DNA of 64,000 nt from Istiophorus platypterus (taxonomy: Eukaryota > Chordata > Actinopteri > Istiophoriformes > Istiophoridae): assembly GCA_016859345.1 (NCBI GenBank), contig CM029124.1, positions 8,058,501 to 8,122,500 on the forward strand. The letters run 5' to 3'. A model generated the notes under the pieces. It saw only the letters and a list, made by a program, of their open reading frames with translations. It had not been told where the DNA came from and ran no database searches. This document shows positions 13,090-25,694 of this stretch, piece after piece. Within the stretch, counting starts at the first letter, position 1. Every line of letters starts with the position of its first letter. Position numbers and translations under genes: made by a program.

Positions 13090-13420
13090 ACAAATGATAC
13101 ACACTGATGGGAAACAGGTGGGCAGGTCGGCGGGGAAGGAGGGGCCGGCCTGGCTGGGACAGGTAGGCAGGAGGGAGGGGCGGGGTCCGAGATGACAGTT
13201 TACCCGCCCACCCCCTTCCCGGTTGGCGACGCCGGTGATGTTTCCCCGGATAGGGTGTCAATACAGGGGGTCGCTCATCCACAGAGGCCGGTTCGGGGGC
13301 CTCCCGGGGGCCGGCGGGCCCCTACGCGTCCACAGGGTAACGTGCAGCGGACCACGCGCTAATGTCTCCCTCCTCCTCCTCCAGCCCCGAGCCCGGCGAT
13401 GCCTTCAAGGCGATCGGAAA
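13090..13420. promoter_or_regulatory. CpG-rich block upstream of slc29a1
   Basis: GC- and CpG-rich stretch with runs such as GGGGGCCGGCGGGCCCC near 13,302-13,322 and a C/T-rich acceptor-like tract ending in CCTCCAG at about 13,384. It lies about 1 kb upstream of the stronger CpG island at 14.3-14.95 kb and could hold an alternative first exon or enhancer. No product can be named. Confidence 0.3.
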
Positions 13421-14319
13421 CTGAACGATTGGCAGCTGAGACTGAGGCGGTATTACACAACGGTGCTTCGATAAATCATCCCTTCTTGGTTGATGTAGTG
13501 CTCAGTCTCTGTCGAAACTGAATTTTTAGGGGTGTGGGTTCAACTTTATGATCACCGCGGGGGCTGTGGATTGCAGTGCTGTTGAACTGAATTGTATTAT
13601 ACAGAAAAGGGGTTTCCATTATTTTCCATTCCCTTATCTTCCATCCCCACTTTTTTTCCCCCCTTTTCCCATGGATATGTCTTTGCACTAATGCAATACA
13701 GTTCAGCGGCACCACAAACTACGATCTCCGAAGTGATCACAAAGTTGGATCAAACCTTTCTAAAACAATTTCAATGGAAACCTGAACATTATAACCATCG
13801 TGAAGGTTGGATATTATATTTACTGGCATGTTGGACCGCTTTGGTTTTAGCCAGGTGTCGAATAAACCGCCCCCTGAGTTTATACGTACCCAGACCTTTT
13901 TTACTTAAGTAGCCTAAAAAAACTCTGTTAGAACTAAAAATCCTTGTACTGGAAACTTACACGAAAACATACTCGAGATGTCAGACGTGCTCATTATTGC
14001 AGGACGGCTCAAAAATAACGTATATAATTTAACTGTCTTGTGATTATTGATGCACCGGTGTGTACATCACTTTTAATGTTGCAGCTGCTTTACATAGGGC
14101 TAATTGTAGCTCACTTTTCACAGCCAACCGCTGGTGCATCACCCCCACCTGTGGCGGCCTTATTGCAACTCAATGTATACATGATAATTTACATCATTTT
14201 GTATTGTTAACCAGAATCTGTGCAACAGCCAAAGCGATCACAAGGTTTTTCTTTTTATGCGTCTCTTACAAGATTCACAAGTGTGTATTTATATACATGT
14301 GCGTGAGCGTGTTTCAACC

Positions 14320-14950
14320 GCCCTTAATTGAAATCGTGTTCGCAGGAAGAAGCCCTGCGAAGCTGCCTTTTCCGAGGCGCGCCTGAAGGCGGCGGCGAGG
14401 GGTTGTTTGAGCGGTTCCCCGGAGCTCGGGACACAGACGGGACCGGACGGGACCGGACGCCACCAGACCTCGCTGCCTGTGATGCCAAGGTAGGACCCGT
14501 CGGCCCCCGTGTGGGGTCGAAGCCCCAGCGGGGACACACACGGGCTCGTCCGCGCCGAAACGTGACCCCCGGTCGTCCGCCGCCGTTCGCCCTCTTTGTT
14601 CGCGACTCGCTGTCGGGGACCGACCCCCACGGAAAGGGGGGCGAACCTGGCGTCCGAGGGCGACGCGGAGGCTCGGGCGGCGTCTCCGCCCGGTCCCCCG
14701 GGGGCTCGGCCGGCGATGGGGCGGTCCGGACGGGGCCGAGGAGCCCGGGCTGTCCCCCGGGGGACACGGACGCGGGGGACACGGTCCCGGCGCTGGACGG
14801 CAGCGTGGCTCCTTTGTTGACTCGCAGCCGGTCGAATTAAATTTAGCGCCAACGCGGAGCGTGGTCGATCCCGCCGCCTTGGCTCGACCCTCCGCTCCGG
14901 TCGCTCCGCTGCGCCGCTGACGCTCCTGGGGGCAGTTCAGCTGCCTAATG
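14320..14950 (+). promoter_or_regulatory. slc29a1: CpG island, probable slc29a1 promoter and untranslated exon 1
   Basis: A 0.6-kb island packed with CpG and lacking TATA, the strongest island upstream of slc29a1 on the plus strand. It carries a good splice donor, CCAAG|GTAGGA, with the intron beginning at 14,490; an exon ending at 14,489 would be an untranslated first exon joined to the acceptor at 23,041. The island extends past the donor into intron 1, as is common for vertebrate housekeeping promoters. The long open frames that run through it on both strands are arginine/proline/glycine-rich and differ in every frame, so they reflect composition. The transcription start is not determinable from sequence alone. 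Confidence 0.6.
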
Positions 14951-15117
14951 GGTGTAATTGGGAGCTAGAAAGGCCGTTGATGAGCTTTATCATCACCGGC
15001 AAAACACATACTGTCAATTTATTCCCTTTTTTAAAAAATATTATTTTTTAAAAATTTGCTTAATTTGTTTTAATTTAAACGTTTTCTACCCACAGAAATC
15101 ACCAAATTATGTCCCCT

Positions 15118-15161
15118 GGAGCTGCAACCAGGGATTAGTTTCATTCTGGAGTAATAATCTG

Positions 15162-15193
<32 letters not shown>

Positions 15194-15240
15194 TATATTT
15201 AAAATAATCGATTGATTAATCGATTAATCGTTTGGGCGTT
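15118..15240 (-). repeat. Decayed dispersed repeat with AATCGATT core and TTTA tract
   Basis: The stretch carries GAGCTGCAACCAGGGATTA at one end and repeated ATCGATTAATCG at the other, with a TTTA microsatellite (15,164-15,195) in between. The pairing of GAGCTGCAAC with ATTAATCGATTAATCG is typical of a very common percomorph interspersed repeat that I recognise from memory; I cannot give its database name. Confidence 0.5.
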
Positions 15241-18200
15241 GACCTGTCAGGAGAAAGTGGAAAAACGCAGGTTAAGGTTTTTCCAGAAGTCAAAGGCGAG
15301 GCGCTCAAATGGCCCCAACAACAGCGAATATTCGATTTGCATTGATTTAAAAATAAATAAATAGATAAATGGAGAAAAGGGACAAATTCCTTATTTTGGA
15401 AAAGCTGGCACACAGAAGACTTGGTTCAACTTGTTATTCAATAATACCGAATCCATAAAAATTAATATTGCTTCATATTTTTTTTTTTTGTGATGGGAGT
15501 CTTGCCCCATCAAATGAAAGCCCTCTATGAACGGTTGCGGTTGTAAATTCAATGAAGTGGCCTTGAGTTTTATACCGAGCTCCTCAGTCTCATTGCACCC
15601 TGGTGATAAATCAGGGGGCACATGACTTGTGCTGCCTGTGGTTGGGGGGGTGGGGGGGGCACTTGCATGACCTCAAGCTTTAATGAAAAATTTCAGAGGC
15701 AGCACGTGGTCGTTTGGCTGCATCACAGGATCTGACAGCAGCAGCCAAAGTTAAGAAAAGAGTCACTTGAAGGCTTTATGAGCGTGTCAGCCCGACTCAA
15801 AGCGGAAGTGCGGTTTTTGATAGTGGGCACAGACGCTCCTGCTGCATTGTGGGTGAAATCTGTTCTCGTGTAAGTCACAAATTCAAGTCACTTGTATTCG
15901 CTCGTTTGTTCCGAATGTGCCGCGGGTAACTCGGTTGCGTTGTGATACTTAGAGTTGTGCGTGTCGTCGCAGGACTTGTTGTGGCGTGGGGGGGGACAGT
16001 TCTGTGGTGGTGGTGGTGGTCTGAAATCTTGTCGAAGGGTGAGAGACGTCTCGGGCGAGCGTTTCCTGCCTTCCCTCTGGGACCCACGTGTCGGTGCTAT
16101 TTGCGACCGTCCTGACCCCGGGGCAGGGTGAGAAGAGCGCACCAGAATGGGGGCTTTGTTTTGCGCCGAACAGCTGACGGGACAGCGGCGGCGGCCCACC
16201 GCTGGGTGAACATGAGCATCTGTTTTACGGGAGTGGCCGTGTTTAAGTTTCCCCCCACCTGTTGGGAGTCGCTGAGTTGAGCGGTGCCAGGCTCAGAGCC
16301 AGACACAGATGTCGTTTATTAGCGTCCACGCTGGCTAAATAAAGCATTTATCCTTTTTGGCTGGTGGCAGCTCCACGTGCGAAAATGAGATCAGGCTAAA
16401 CTGAATCATCATCAGAGGGAGTATGCAAACCATGCCCGCCCCCCCAGTCTTACTCATTTAAACCACCGTCGCTGTGACTGTAGTGTAGACATGGGGGTAA
16501 GTGGAGTCGCCCCTGCCAGCTCGCTGCTCAGCTATTTATCCAGACCGCTTGAACTGAAAAGACAGGCAGCTGGAGACGGGCTTTGTTCTTTCCGTCTCAG
16601 CGTGGCGGGAAATGATTTGGGGCGTAAAGGGGGTAGGTCAGGGTGAAGACAATGGATTCGGAGACCATTATTCTCCCTCCTCTTGTGGTATGGATGTTTT
16701 GGGTTTTTGTTTTTTTTTTCTTTCCAAAGTTTTTCCTCAGGATTTGCCTTTTGTGCCCCTCTCATTAGTGTCTCATTAGTGTCCCTTTTCCTATGCTATT
16801 GTTTCATGCCTTTATTCGTATTACCCTGATTACACCCCCAGTTTTACTAAGCATGAAAACCTCTGTCACAGACCTCTGTCTGGAAGGAAGTTGCGCAAAA
16901 CACAGCCTTAAATCGTGTAATCTGTGTAGCCGTACGTCTTAGTCTTCAAAACCATCAAATTTATTGGCCTCTATGAAGGCATTAAAAGTGCTATAAAGTC
17001 CTGAACTTAATTAACTTAAACTTAAAGATATTTTCTCTTGCCTCCCAGAGGTAGTAATGTTAGTTATAAAAGTATGGAACCAGTTGTATGCTGTCACTAG
17101 ATATTCTACTTCTCTAAAGTAAAAAGTGGGATTGTTGTGAATGTGGATTGTGCTGGAGTTTTAAGTTGGCACCATCCAACCTGTAGCCAACTCTGGAACT
17201 GCTGCAAGCTACAGAAGCAAAGAGGCTCTTCATCTTATCCCGGGCAGCTACTTCACTGTTTTTTGTTTTTTTTTCTTTGTGTGTTTCTTTGTTTTATTTC
17301 ATTTCCACTTATCCACTAAGGAAAAAAGCTGTTTTTGTTTTCTCATTATTTGATATGAGAACATTTCCCCTAAGAGACGGAGAAGCTGGCATCATCTCTT
17401 TGTGTACCCGAAGAGACTCAGGCTGAGATTTGTGGTCTGATTAGAATTCTGACCCCAGCTTCACAGAGATTAAAGGTCCAGTTAGTGTTGTTAGAGTTTT
17501 TTTTGTTTGTTTGTTTTGTTGCTATTTTTGGTTGATTTCCTGTGAAGCATAAATTTAGCCTGAAATTTCTAACCCGGTAGCTCATGTCTTTCACAGGCTT
17601 CTTTTAATGATCTAACACTTGAGAGAAGTTTACGTATTTGTCTTTAACAGTTATCCACATGTTCCTCCATTCTTCCACTGTTTTGAGCTTTTTAATCTGT
17701 TCTCTTCAGACAGGCTGAGGACAGAGTCAGTAAAACCGTCCTTGAAAGATGAGCAGGCGGAAACGCCGGGCGAAATCAGAATCAAGGCTGTAACAGTGTA
17801 CTCCAGCCTAAATGAACTGGGCGTTCTCTCGGACCGAGCCATTGAGCGAGCTGAATTTTTTGTCTCATGTTTGCGTCGGTCATTCTAGGAACGATGTGAA
17901 ATTGGAAACTTGATTTTCGGGCACAGATGTAAATAGCATATAAATCATCACGGTGCGGTTTTGAGTTGTGCGTGCGAGGCTTTTTTTTAATGGTCTTAGA
18001 TCCATGCAACAATTTTTAAGACTGGGCTGGTTTCAGTGAAGAGTATTGAGATATTGCATTATCTCTGCTTTTGCTGCATAAAGCAGACGCCTTGAAGAGA
18101 TGGTTTAGTGTTGAGCCAAGGGGAATTTCCCCCTAAAAGTTGAACTGTAGTATCTTTCCTTTTTAATGGTGTAGACAACATGTAAGTGCAGGATTTACTC

Positions 18201-18681
18201 AGAGGGGCTTTTTATACTTTTTTTTACCAAGAAAATGCAAATGATACTTGCCGACTGCTGCTGTGGCCACAAATTTGCACCGTTTGCCAGATTACATCCT
18301 AGATATTTGACATTACCATGAGCTTGGCAGGCCTGTAGTAATATTTTAGTTTAAAATGGACTACATCAGCACTCATGGAATAAAAAGAAACCCCTCCTTG
18401 TTATTCATTTACTTCTAGGATGGCACTTCAGTCTAATAATGTGCGGAGAAATTGTTATGACTTTGACAGGTTGCATCTTCAATAAGCACTGGGAAATTAC
18501 CTTGAGGAAAAGGGTTAGTCTTCCTTCCCTTAATCATATGACCAGCATCAAACTATTGTGTGTGTTACCCTGGGAATAAAGCGAGCCTGTTATAGAGGTA
18601 TGCCAGTGAGATGAGAAAAATGTACTCCTGTCCCTTTCTGTTAAGGTTTTACCCTGTGTCCAAGATATGTCACACTTAAAA

Positions 18682-18713
<32 letters not shown>

Positions 18714-19698
18714 GAAATTCCCATTTTTTTTCCCTTCTCCTGGTTTGTCCACTTCCCTGTGCTATGCTCGCCCTGTCACCACAGTCCTGACTGTTGGCCT
18801 GGGCAGGGCGGATGTGACGCATGATGTTACCCACTACCTTTTTGTTTTTTTGTTGTTTTTTTTTCCCACCTGCCAGCAACTAGAAAGAACAACAGTTTTA
18901 GCTCAGAGCTTCCTGTGCATCCAGGTCACACTTTTCCTAAATACAGAAATTTGATTTCAGCAACAAAGGAGCCTAGCTCCTCCTCAGTGTGCATCTTTGA
19001 AATAAAAAGTTGAGCTTGGAGCTGCCCTAATAAGCCTGTATGCAGGAATTACTACTTTTTTGGTGGCAACGGCATCATTTATGCTAAAATTGTTGTATTT
19101 TTTTTTTTTTTTTCTGGATAGAATTTGTGTCCAGAAAAAAAAAAAAAAATAGAAACATAAGTCACTATTATTAAAACAGATTGACAGGCCAACCTGGTGG
19201 TAATAAAATATGCCAAATGCGTTTTCCATAATGCTGTTACTTTGAGCAGAGGTTTCACATGGTGAAATAAAGTTCAGCGATCACCTGACCACCAGCAGAT
19301 GCTTGTGGGGAACACAGTGGGCTGCATTGTAAGGAGCCTCCAGCTGGAAATTTACATTTAGCCTAATTACAACGCTACACGAGATTTAAAAAAAAATGAA
19401 ATTAAGAAAAAAAAAGTCTGTGGTGTGACCTGACCAGGTTTTTCAAGTCAGTGTTAGAAATTTAGGCACAATCGGGAGCACTTTCCCTGTGAGACTGATT
19501 GGTTTAAACTGCCCCCCTTTGGCAAGGTTGAACTATATTTCTTACATTGACATAGAAGGAAACAGTGAATAACAATGACTCTTTTTTTCCATTGGAGTGC
19601 TGATTGTTGGAGTTGGATGTCGATAAGAGGTGAACCAGTTAAAGTGTCAGGCTGATGCCAAACTGAAGTTTTGTGCTGCTCTACAGACTGCAAAGTGC

Positions 19699-19700
<2 letters not shown>

Positions 19701-19767
<67 letters not shown>
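19701..19767. repeat. Long TG microsatellite
   Basis: About 33 uninterrupted GT units in intron 1 of slc29a1, one of the longest pure dinucleotide tracts in the window. It generates repetitive Cys-Val or Thr-His open frames that are not genes. Confidence 0.95.
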
Positions 19768-22700
19768 GGTGGGCACCATGTCAATGCCAGGCAACCCCTG
19801 CCAGCTGGCTCGCTCGGTGACATGTTAGGTTGAGAGAGGGATGCTATACAGGAATCTGGGACATGACTACACAAGTGTGTTTTTAAAGTGTGTGTCTGTA
19901 AAACCACCAGCAATAATAAAGTTTGGCCTTGAATGAGCGGTAATGTGAGATTTACCTATGTCATGACAACCGGCGGAAGGGAGGAAAAAGAAGACAGATG
20001 TGTAAAATACTAATCTGACTATGGGTTTCTCAAAAGGCTATTCACAACTGGCTGAGGCATTGTCAAGGCAAAAGTACAGAAGAGGCTCGCAGGGCGAGTT
20101 GAATACTGACAGCTACTTTGGGGTTCGGGGCTGGATTAAGATAGAAAAGTTCCTATGACATGTAGTCTGGCTACATCGGAAAGAGATGGTTGTTGGTTGT
20201 TTTTTTTGAACAGTCACACTCAAACGCGAAGTGAAAAGCAAGCTGTCATAGAGGGGAGGAAGAGGTTACTGTTAGATATGGTGAAAATTGGTCCCATCTT
20301 TAGACAGACTCTCCTGGAAGGCATTCGTAATGGTGCACTCGCTTTACACACAACTAGTGACAATTAGTCCACATGGTTTTATATAAATATATATCTATAT
20401 ATCTATATATCACATTTTTTACCAAAATATATCCTGAGCGGAACCCTGCACATTTGAAAAATGGACTTGTCAGGTATCTCTGCTGGACCAACTATGTCTG
20501 CAGATGCCGGTATCTGTGTGCTGAAGATACTCGACCAAACACATACTAATACATCAGCGATGGGCGATCGGCCCAATCGGCCGATTGCTGATTTATCTGT
20601 CAGGTTCTAGCTTTAATTCACATGGTGTATGCTCGGTCTTGTGGTAGGTTTCTGCGTAAGCAGGCACATATGGACTTGTTGTTGTCTCACATGCGATACA
20701 GACCTTTCTCATAGACAGTGGTTCCTCAGTTAGACTCCAGGCTTTGTCAGGTATGGTTGAGATGCATGATACTTAATAGGCTGTAGAGTGTGTGCGTGTG
20801 TGTGCGCGCACGTGCACGGGCCTTCATATAGAGCAGTCCCTGTCCCTGCTGAGGGTATACTCATGACCAGCCAGATCAACCATTGGATTCCTCATATCTG
20901 TCAGCAAAAGGAAACAAGACAGCGCGCTTTGTATGCGCTGCCCAACACAATCTACTCTGTTGAAATTATATCCAGTCAAATCATACATGCAAGTCTAATG
21001 TTTTAGCTTATGTGATGAATGAATGGATCAGGTTGCCAATATCCATCGCTTAACAACATGATTGGCTGTTAGAACAATGCATTTAAGGAAAACTGCTTGG
21101 AAAATGTCGAAGTTTGTAGCTGTCCAATGTCTGATTTCCGCTTTTTTAAAAGTGCCCCGCGGGGTTTCCTTGTAATCCAAATAAGTCATGTTTACATAGG
21201 GTATAACTCACTAACACACGTTGTGGTTATCCTTAAACAAATGTGTTGAATGCATTTCCTTGCACATAAAATATTTAAAATTTTTCCTTAAATGTCTGAA
21301 ACCTGCATTGTTTTCATCCAGTTTACTCACTAGCATTCTTTTTCTTCCCTCCCCTGTGTGTGTAAACATTGGTAGCAAATGATCGCATCACCAGTGCGTG
21401 TCCTCATGCTTGAGAAAAAACAAAACAGGGACCCAATCATAAGATCTGAGAACCATAGCACTACCAGTAGTCAAAAACTCCAAAGCGTCCCCTTTAAAAC
21501 TTAAATTACCTATCACAACAGGTGACTGATCCACATCAGTGCATTTTATTTAGCGCTATGGCATTTAAGTGCTGGTGATCCATGTAATTACTGAGAAAAC
21601 CTGACTTTTCCATGTGGGTTTTGTTTTTTGTTTTTTTTTAAAGGAAAAGCATCTTGTGAAAAGTTATTCTGTTTTGGAGAAGGTGTCACAGAGCAATCTG
21701 AGCACATCTACCATCAGATCCAAAGGAAAAGTTATTTGCAAGGAGTGGAGCGAGAGCCTATATAGTGTGGAGTTGGGAGTGTAATGAAATAGAAAAATTA
21801 GGGGTGGGAGCAGACAGACGATCGTATGAAAAGGTAGGACAATAAAGGGCAGGGGAGCAATAGACAATGCAATGAGGTGAGAAATTAGTAGACGGTAGGA
21901 AACTGGGGGGAAATGAAGTGAGAAATTAAGAAGACCTGGGTGAAAAGAGGAGATTGTACAGAGGAGAGAACAGATGGGAACGTTAAGGTGGGAGACTCAA
22001 GAACATTTTGGACCAATATAATTTGAAAAACAGCCCCTCACGTCCTCATCTCAGCGGTTAGAGTTGATTGCTCACGTCCCTTAGGAATCTTTTCAAGGAA
22101 GGGTCCGACCCCTGCAGCACTTATCGTTCGCCTGAAACGACAGAAATCAGGGAGTCGACGTCTGTATGCCGGAGAGCATCACACATGCCTGGAATGTAAA
22201 TGTGAAAAATGTGTAGGAAGAGTTGGGTGGAGGAGAACGGAGTGTTTTGAGGTAAGAGGAAGAGGGACGGACACTGAGATGCGAAGAGGGGCAGGTCTAA
22301 TGCACAGCAGACAGTTGGGTGTCAACCTCCTAAACCTCTGTATGGTATAAATGAAGCATGCAGAGCTGGTTCAGCCTTCGCCTTCGTTGTGCGTCTGACC
22401 AGAGGAAAGAGGAGTCTTCTTCTTTTTTTTTTTTTCTTTTAACTTTTTTTTTTTTTTTTCTTTTTAAATCCCATTGTTTGAACTCTGCTGCAAGTAAGTT
22501 TCGAAAAAGCAATTTCTGTTTAGGGATAAATGGGATTAGAAGTCGTCATGTTTTTTCCATCTGTTTTAAAAACTTGTAAATGTTGTCTCGTGATTTTTTT
22601 TTTTTAAGTGTTTTGCAAACTTGCCATAAAACTGACAAGATTCCCTTGAAACATGTGTTTGAGTGATCGACCACTTTCGGCTATTTATTTTTTCCTCTCT

Positions 22701-23041
22701 CTGTAATGACCTAGATAACAAAAACAAGGGAGCCAAGTTGTTATTCCGACTGTAAAGTTTGAGGTTTTCTACCACTGCTGCTGGTATGCGCCACATTTCT
22801 GGCAGACTTGACAGTTTTAACTGAATTTGTTTAGTGTAATTTTTTTTTTTTCTGTTGGGATCACATTATGCAGCCCATTATTAAGTTACTGTGTCAGTCC
22901 ATACTTTAAGTGCCCCTCTAAAATGTTACATAAATGACAGAAGGGAGAGACAGGTGGCTCCTGGTGATAAAAGAAAATGTTGGTCAGCGTAGTTTAGATA
23001 TTTGAAGTGTTGAAAACATGTGTGTTATCTTTGCATTTCAG

Positions 23042-23132
23042 GCTCTGTGCTACCCTGAGCCACCTCTGACTGAACACGTGCCTCCACCTCACTCACAACA
23101 GCCATGACAGCCATCGTTGCACCTCAAGATAG
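23042..23132 (+). CDS. slc29a1: slc29a1 exon 2 with start codon
   Basis: Acceptor TTTGCATTTCAG, then 62 untranslated bases and ATG at 23,104. The context GCCATGA has G at -3. It encodes MTAIVAPQD and two bases of Arg10, then donor AG|GTAGAG. No in-frame ATG precedes this one in the exon, and the first residues align with human ENT1 (QDRY at 8-11), which fixes the start. Confidence 0.93.
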
Positions 23133-25642
23133 GTAGAGGATGCGCTTTATTAAACAAAGGAAACTCTTTGTGTCAATGTTTTTTCATTTTCCGCTTCCGT
23201 AGATGTGAGACCAGATTTGAATGAATGAGTGAGTTGTTCTAAGTTGTTAGTTTACGATAAGTTGAATGACTTCACTGATGTACTTTGATGTGAACTTCCT
23301 TTTGACTTTTCCCAGATACAATGCAGTATGGATCATTTTCTTCATCCTGGGTTTGGGAACCCTCCTGCCATGGAATTTCTTCATGACGGCAACAATGGTA
23401 AATTAAGAACCGTTTTAGGATGATTCATCCTCTGAACATGAGAATATTTCCTGGATAATGCATCTCGTCTCGGAATCACAGACAGACAGACTGAAAATGA
23501 AAGGGTGCACTGTTGGCAGCCTTACGGTTAGTGACTAGTTGAACTCTACTCAGTGGGTGCTTTTTTTTTTTTTTTTTTTTTAACTTCCTTTCCAAAACAA
23601 CCTCGTTCCACCCAGGATGGCTGACCTGACTCCAGCTAGGTACTTTTGACATTGTAGTGGTATAACCCCTCTAATCCCCAGTCATTCTTTTGGGGTCTTA
23701 AAGGGTTAACATCTTAAAATGTGGAATTTCAGTTTAATTTTCCAGGGGGAGCTAATATGGACGCACCCTGAGGGGGAGATTTCTGTTGAAGCTCAAATGA
23801 CTTATAGCACTGATTTGTTCTGAAAAAGGAAAGGTTACTGGCCACTTTGATAAAAATAGCTTTTTTTGTGGCTGTATGCTGACAAATAAGACGACCTGTA
23901 AATGACAGATTCTCATGCCATTTACATTTGTAGGCTGTGAGCTCAGCTATTTTCTATAACTTAAAAGTGTGTTTTTTTTTTTTACTGCTTTAAATTCTTG
24001 ATGTTTAATCCAGGCAACTTCCTTTTTTTTTATTTTTTTATTCAATCATTAATAAATTAATTTTTAAGAAACTCAGTTGGCAGTTTATTGGGTACAACTC
24101 TCTGGAAGTAGTGCAGTCTAATACAACAGTCCTTCAGTAAACCATCCCTTCATGAAAGCTTAGTTGTCATTGAAACAGTTCTTGTTACAGAGGTGTAGAC
24201 ATGCCTGTATAATTTGTGGTGCACTTGAATTGTTTTATATTGAGAGGTGGGCTTTTTTAAAAAATATTTATTCCACCCTCACTGAAATGAGAAATTTGCC
24301 ACAAACTTGTGACTCCATACTCACTGATTTATTGTCCGCCGCAACTGTTCCCCAGTACTTCACCAGCAGGCTAAAGGACCCACCCACCGACCTGTCCTCC
24401 AATCAGACGTCTAACACGACTTTGGACGGCGGGGACACCCGCAACGTGCTGGAGTCCAAGTTTAACAACGTGATGACGCTGTGCGCCATGGTGCCTCTGC
24501 TTATTTTCACCTGCCTCAACTCCTTCATACACCAGAGGTATCTGCCCCTGCTGCAAACTGACAAGCTCACGCCGAGGGAAACAAAACTGCCTATGTAGAT
24601 TTATATAACTGGTAGTCTTGTGTGTAGCATGTGCACTTCCCCACCTACAGGAAGCAATGATTTAAGACCAAAAGGCCAAAATATAACCTACAAGATCATA
24701 AGCCTTTTGACACAGCGATTATAATCCACTTTATACGCTCTTGTCTCTGGAGAAGATTGGTAGCGACCACTTGATAGTTTATTACAGAAAGAAATCGATC
24801 TTTCCTGCTCTTTTTGCCTACAATCCTGCTTATCCCTTGGTCACCACACGCCATTATAGGTAACGTGATCATGTTATGTGAAAGTGTCTGCATTCCTTCA
24901 GTGTGTTTGCTTTAATTAGAGTCGGATTGAGAGAGTTCTGGGGTGGACCCCGACCACGGCTGACACTTCCCCTACACAAACACATCCTGGAATGCTACTT
25001 ATGTTCTCTGCCTCACCCCCATCTCCTTCTTTACATCCCCTGCTTCTCTTACAAACTTTGTCTCTTTTTTTTTCCCCTGCTGTCCCTCTCTTCCTCAACA
25101 TAATCCCTGTATTTCTGCTGACCTTTTTTCCCCTTTGCAAACTGAAACAACTTCTCTATTTTCTTTTTTCCATTACAATCAGAAAATATTTTTGCCCAAC
25201 AATGAATCATCATCCACTTTCCACTTTCCACAATTCTCTTTTCTCTACTGTGAGATTTAGAAACATACCCTGTTTTTTGCTTACTCTTATTTTTCTTTCA
25301 ATTTTTTTTGCTAAAATTTACTTTTAACATCTTTTTTTTTGTTGTTGTTGGGTTTTTTTTCCGAACTAAAAAAACGTCTCTATTTTCCATATCCTGCACT
25401 TATCTGGTGAAATGACTTCTGCTCCTCCAAGGAGTAATAACCCTGTGTCTATTATGATCAGTAAATGTTTTGGTTCAACAATGAATCATCCGCTTTTCAA
25501 CATTTCCCTTCTCTTTTCTCTCCAGTATGACTTAGAAACATATCCTGTTTTTCTCCCACTTTTTGTTGAAATTTACTTTCTCGTTCTTGACTGGTGTTTT
25601 GGTGCTGGTTTTGTCATAGTGGATATTTAAGTTGTATTTCTG

Positions 25643-25694
<52 letters not shown>

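Larger units (their letters stand above)
14490..23041 (+). other. slc29a1: Probable first intron of slc29a1
   Basis: If the exon at 14.4 kb is correct, this 8.5-kb stretch is intron 1. It holds no coding exon that I can support. It contains a TTTA tract within a dispersed repeat (about 15,118-15,240), poly-A/T runs (18,678-18,720; 19,099-19,149; 22,423-22,465), a long TG tract (19,701-19,767) and a near-palindrome (20,554-20,591). A frame at 17,619-17,888 reads fairly like protein after a C/T-rich acceptor-like CTTCAG but has no clear donor, so it is not called. Confidence 0.5.

Noticed and set aside
14289..14852. Long overlapping frames on both strands of the CpG island
   Set aside because: Arg/Pro/Gly-rich in several frames at once, typical of GC-rich non-coding DNA; the region is better explained as promoter and untranslated exon.
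17619..17888. Possible extra slc29a1 exon in intron 1
   Set aside because: C/T-rich acceptor-like sequence precedes 17,710 but no good donor follows, and ENT1 needs no exon here.
19630..19913. Cys-Val and Thr-His repeat frames
   Set aside because: Translation of the TG microsatellite.
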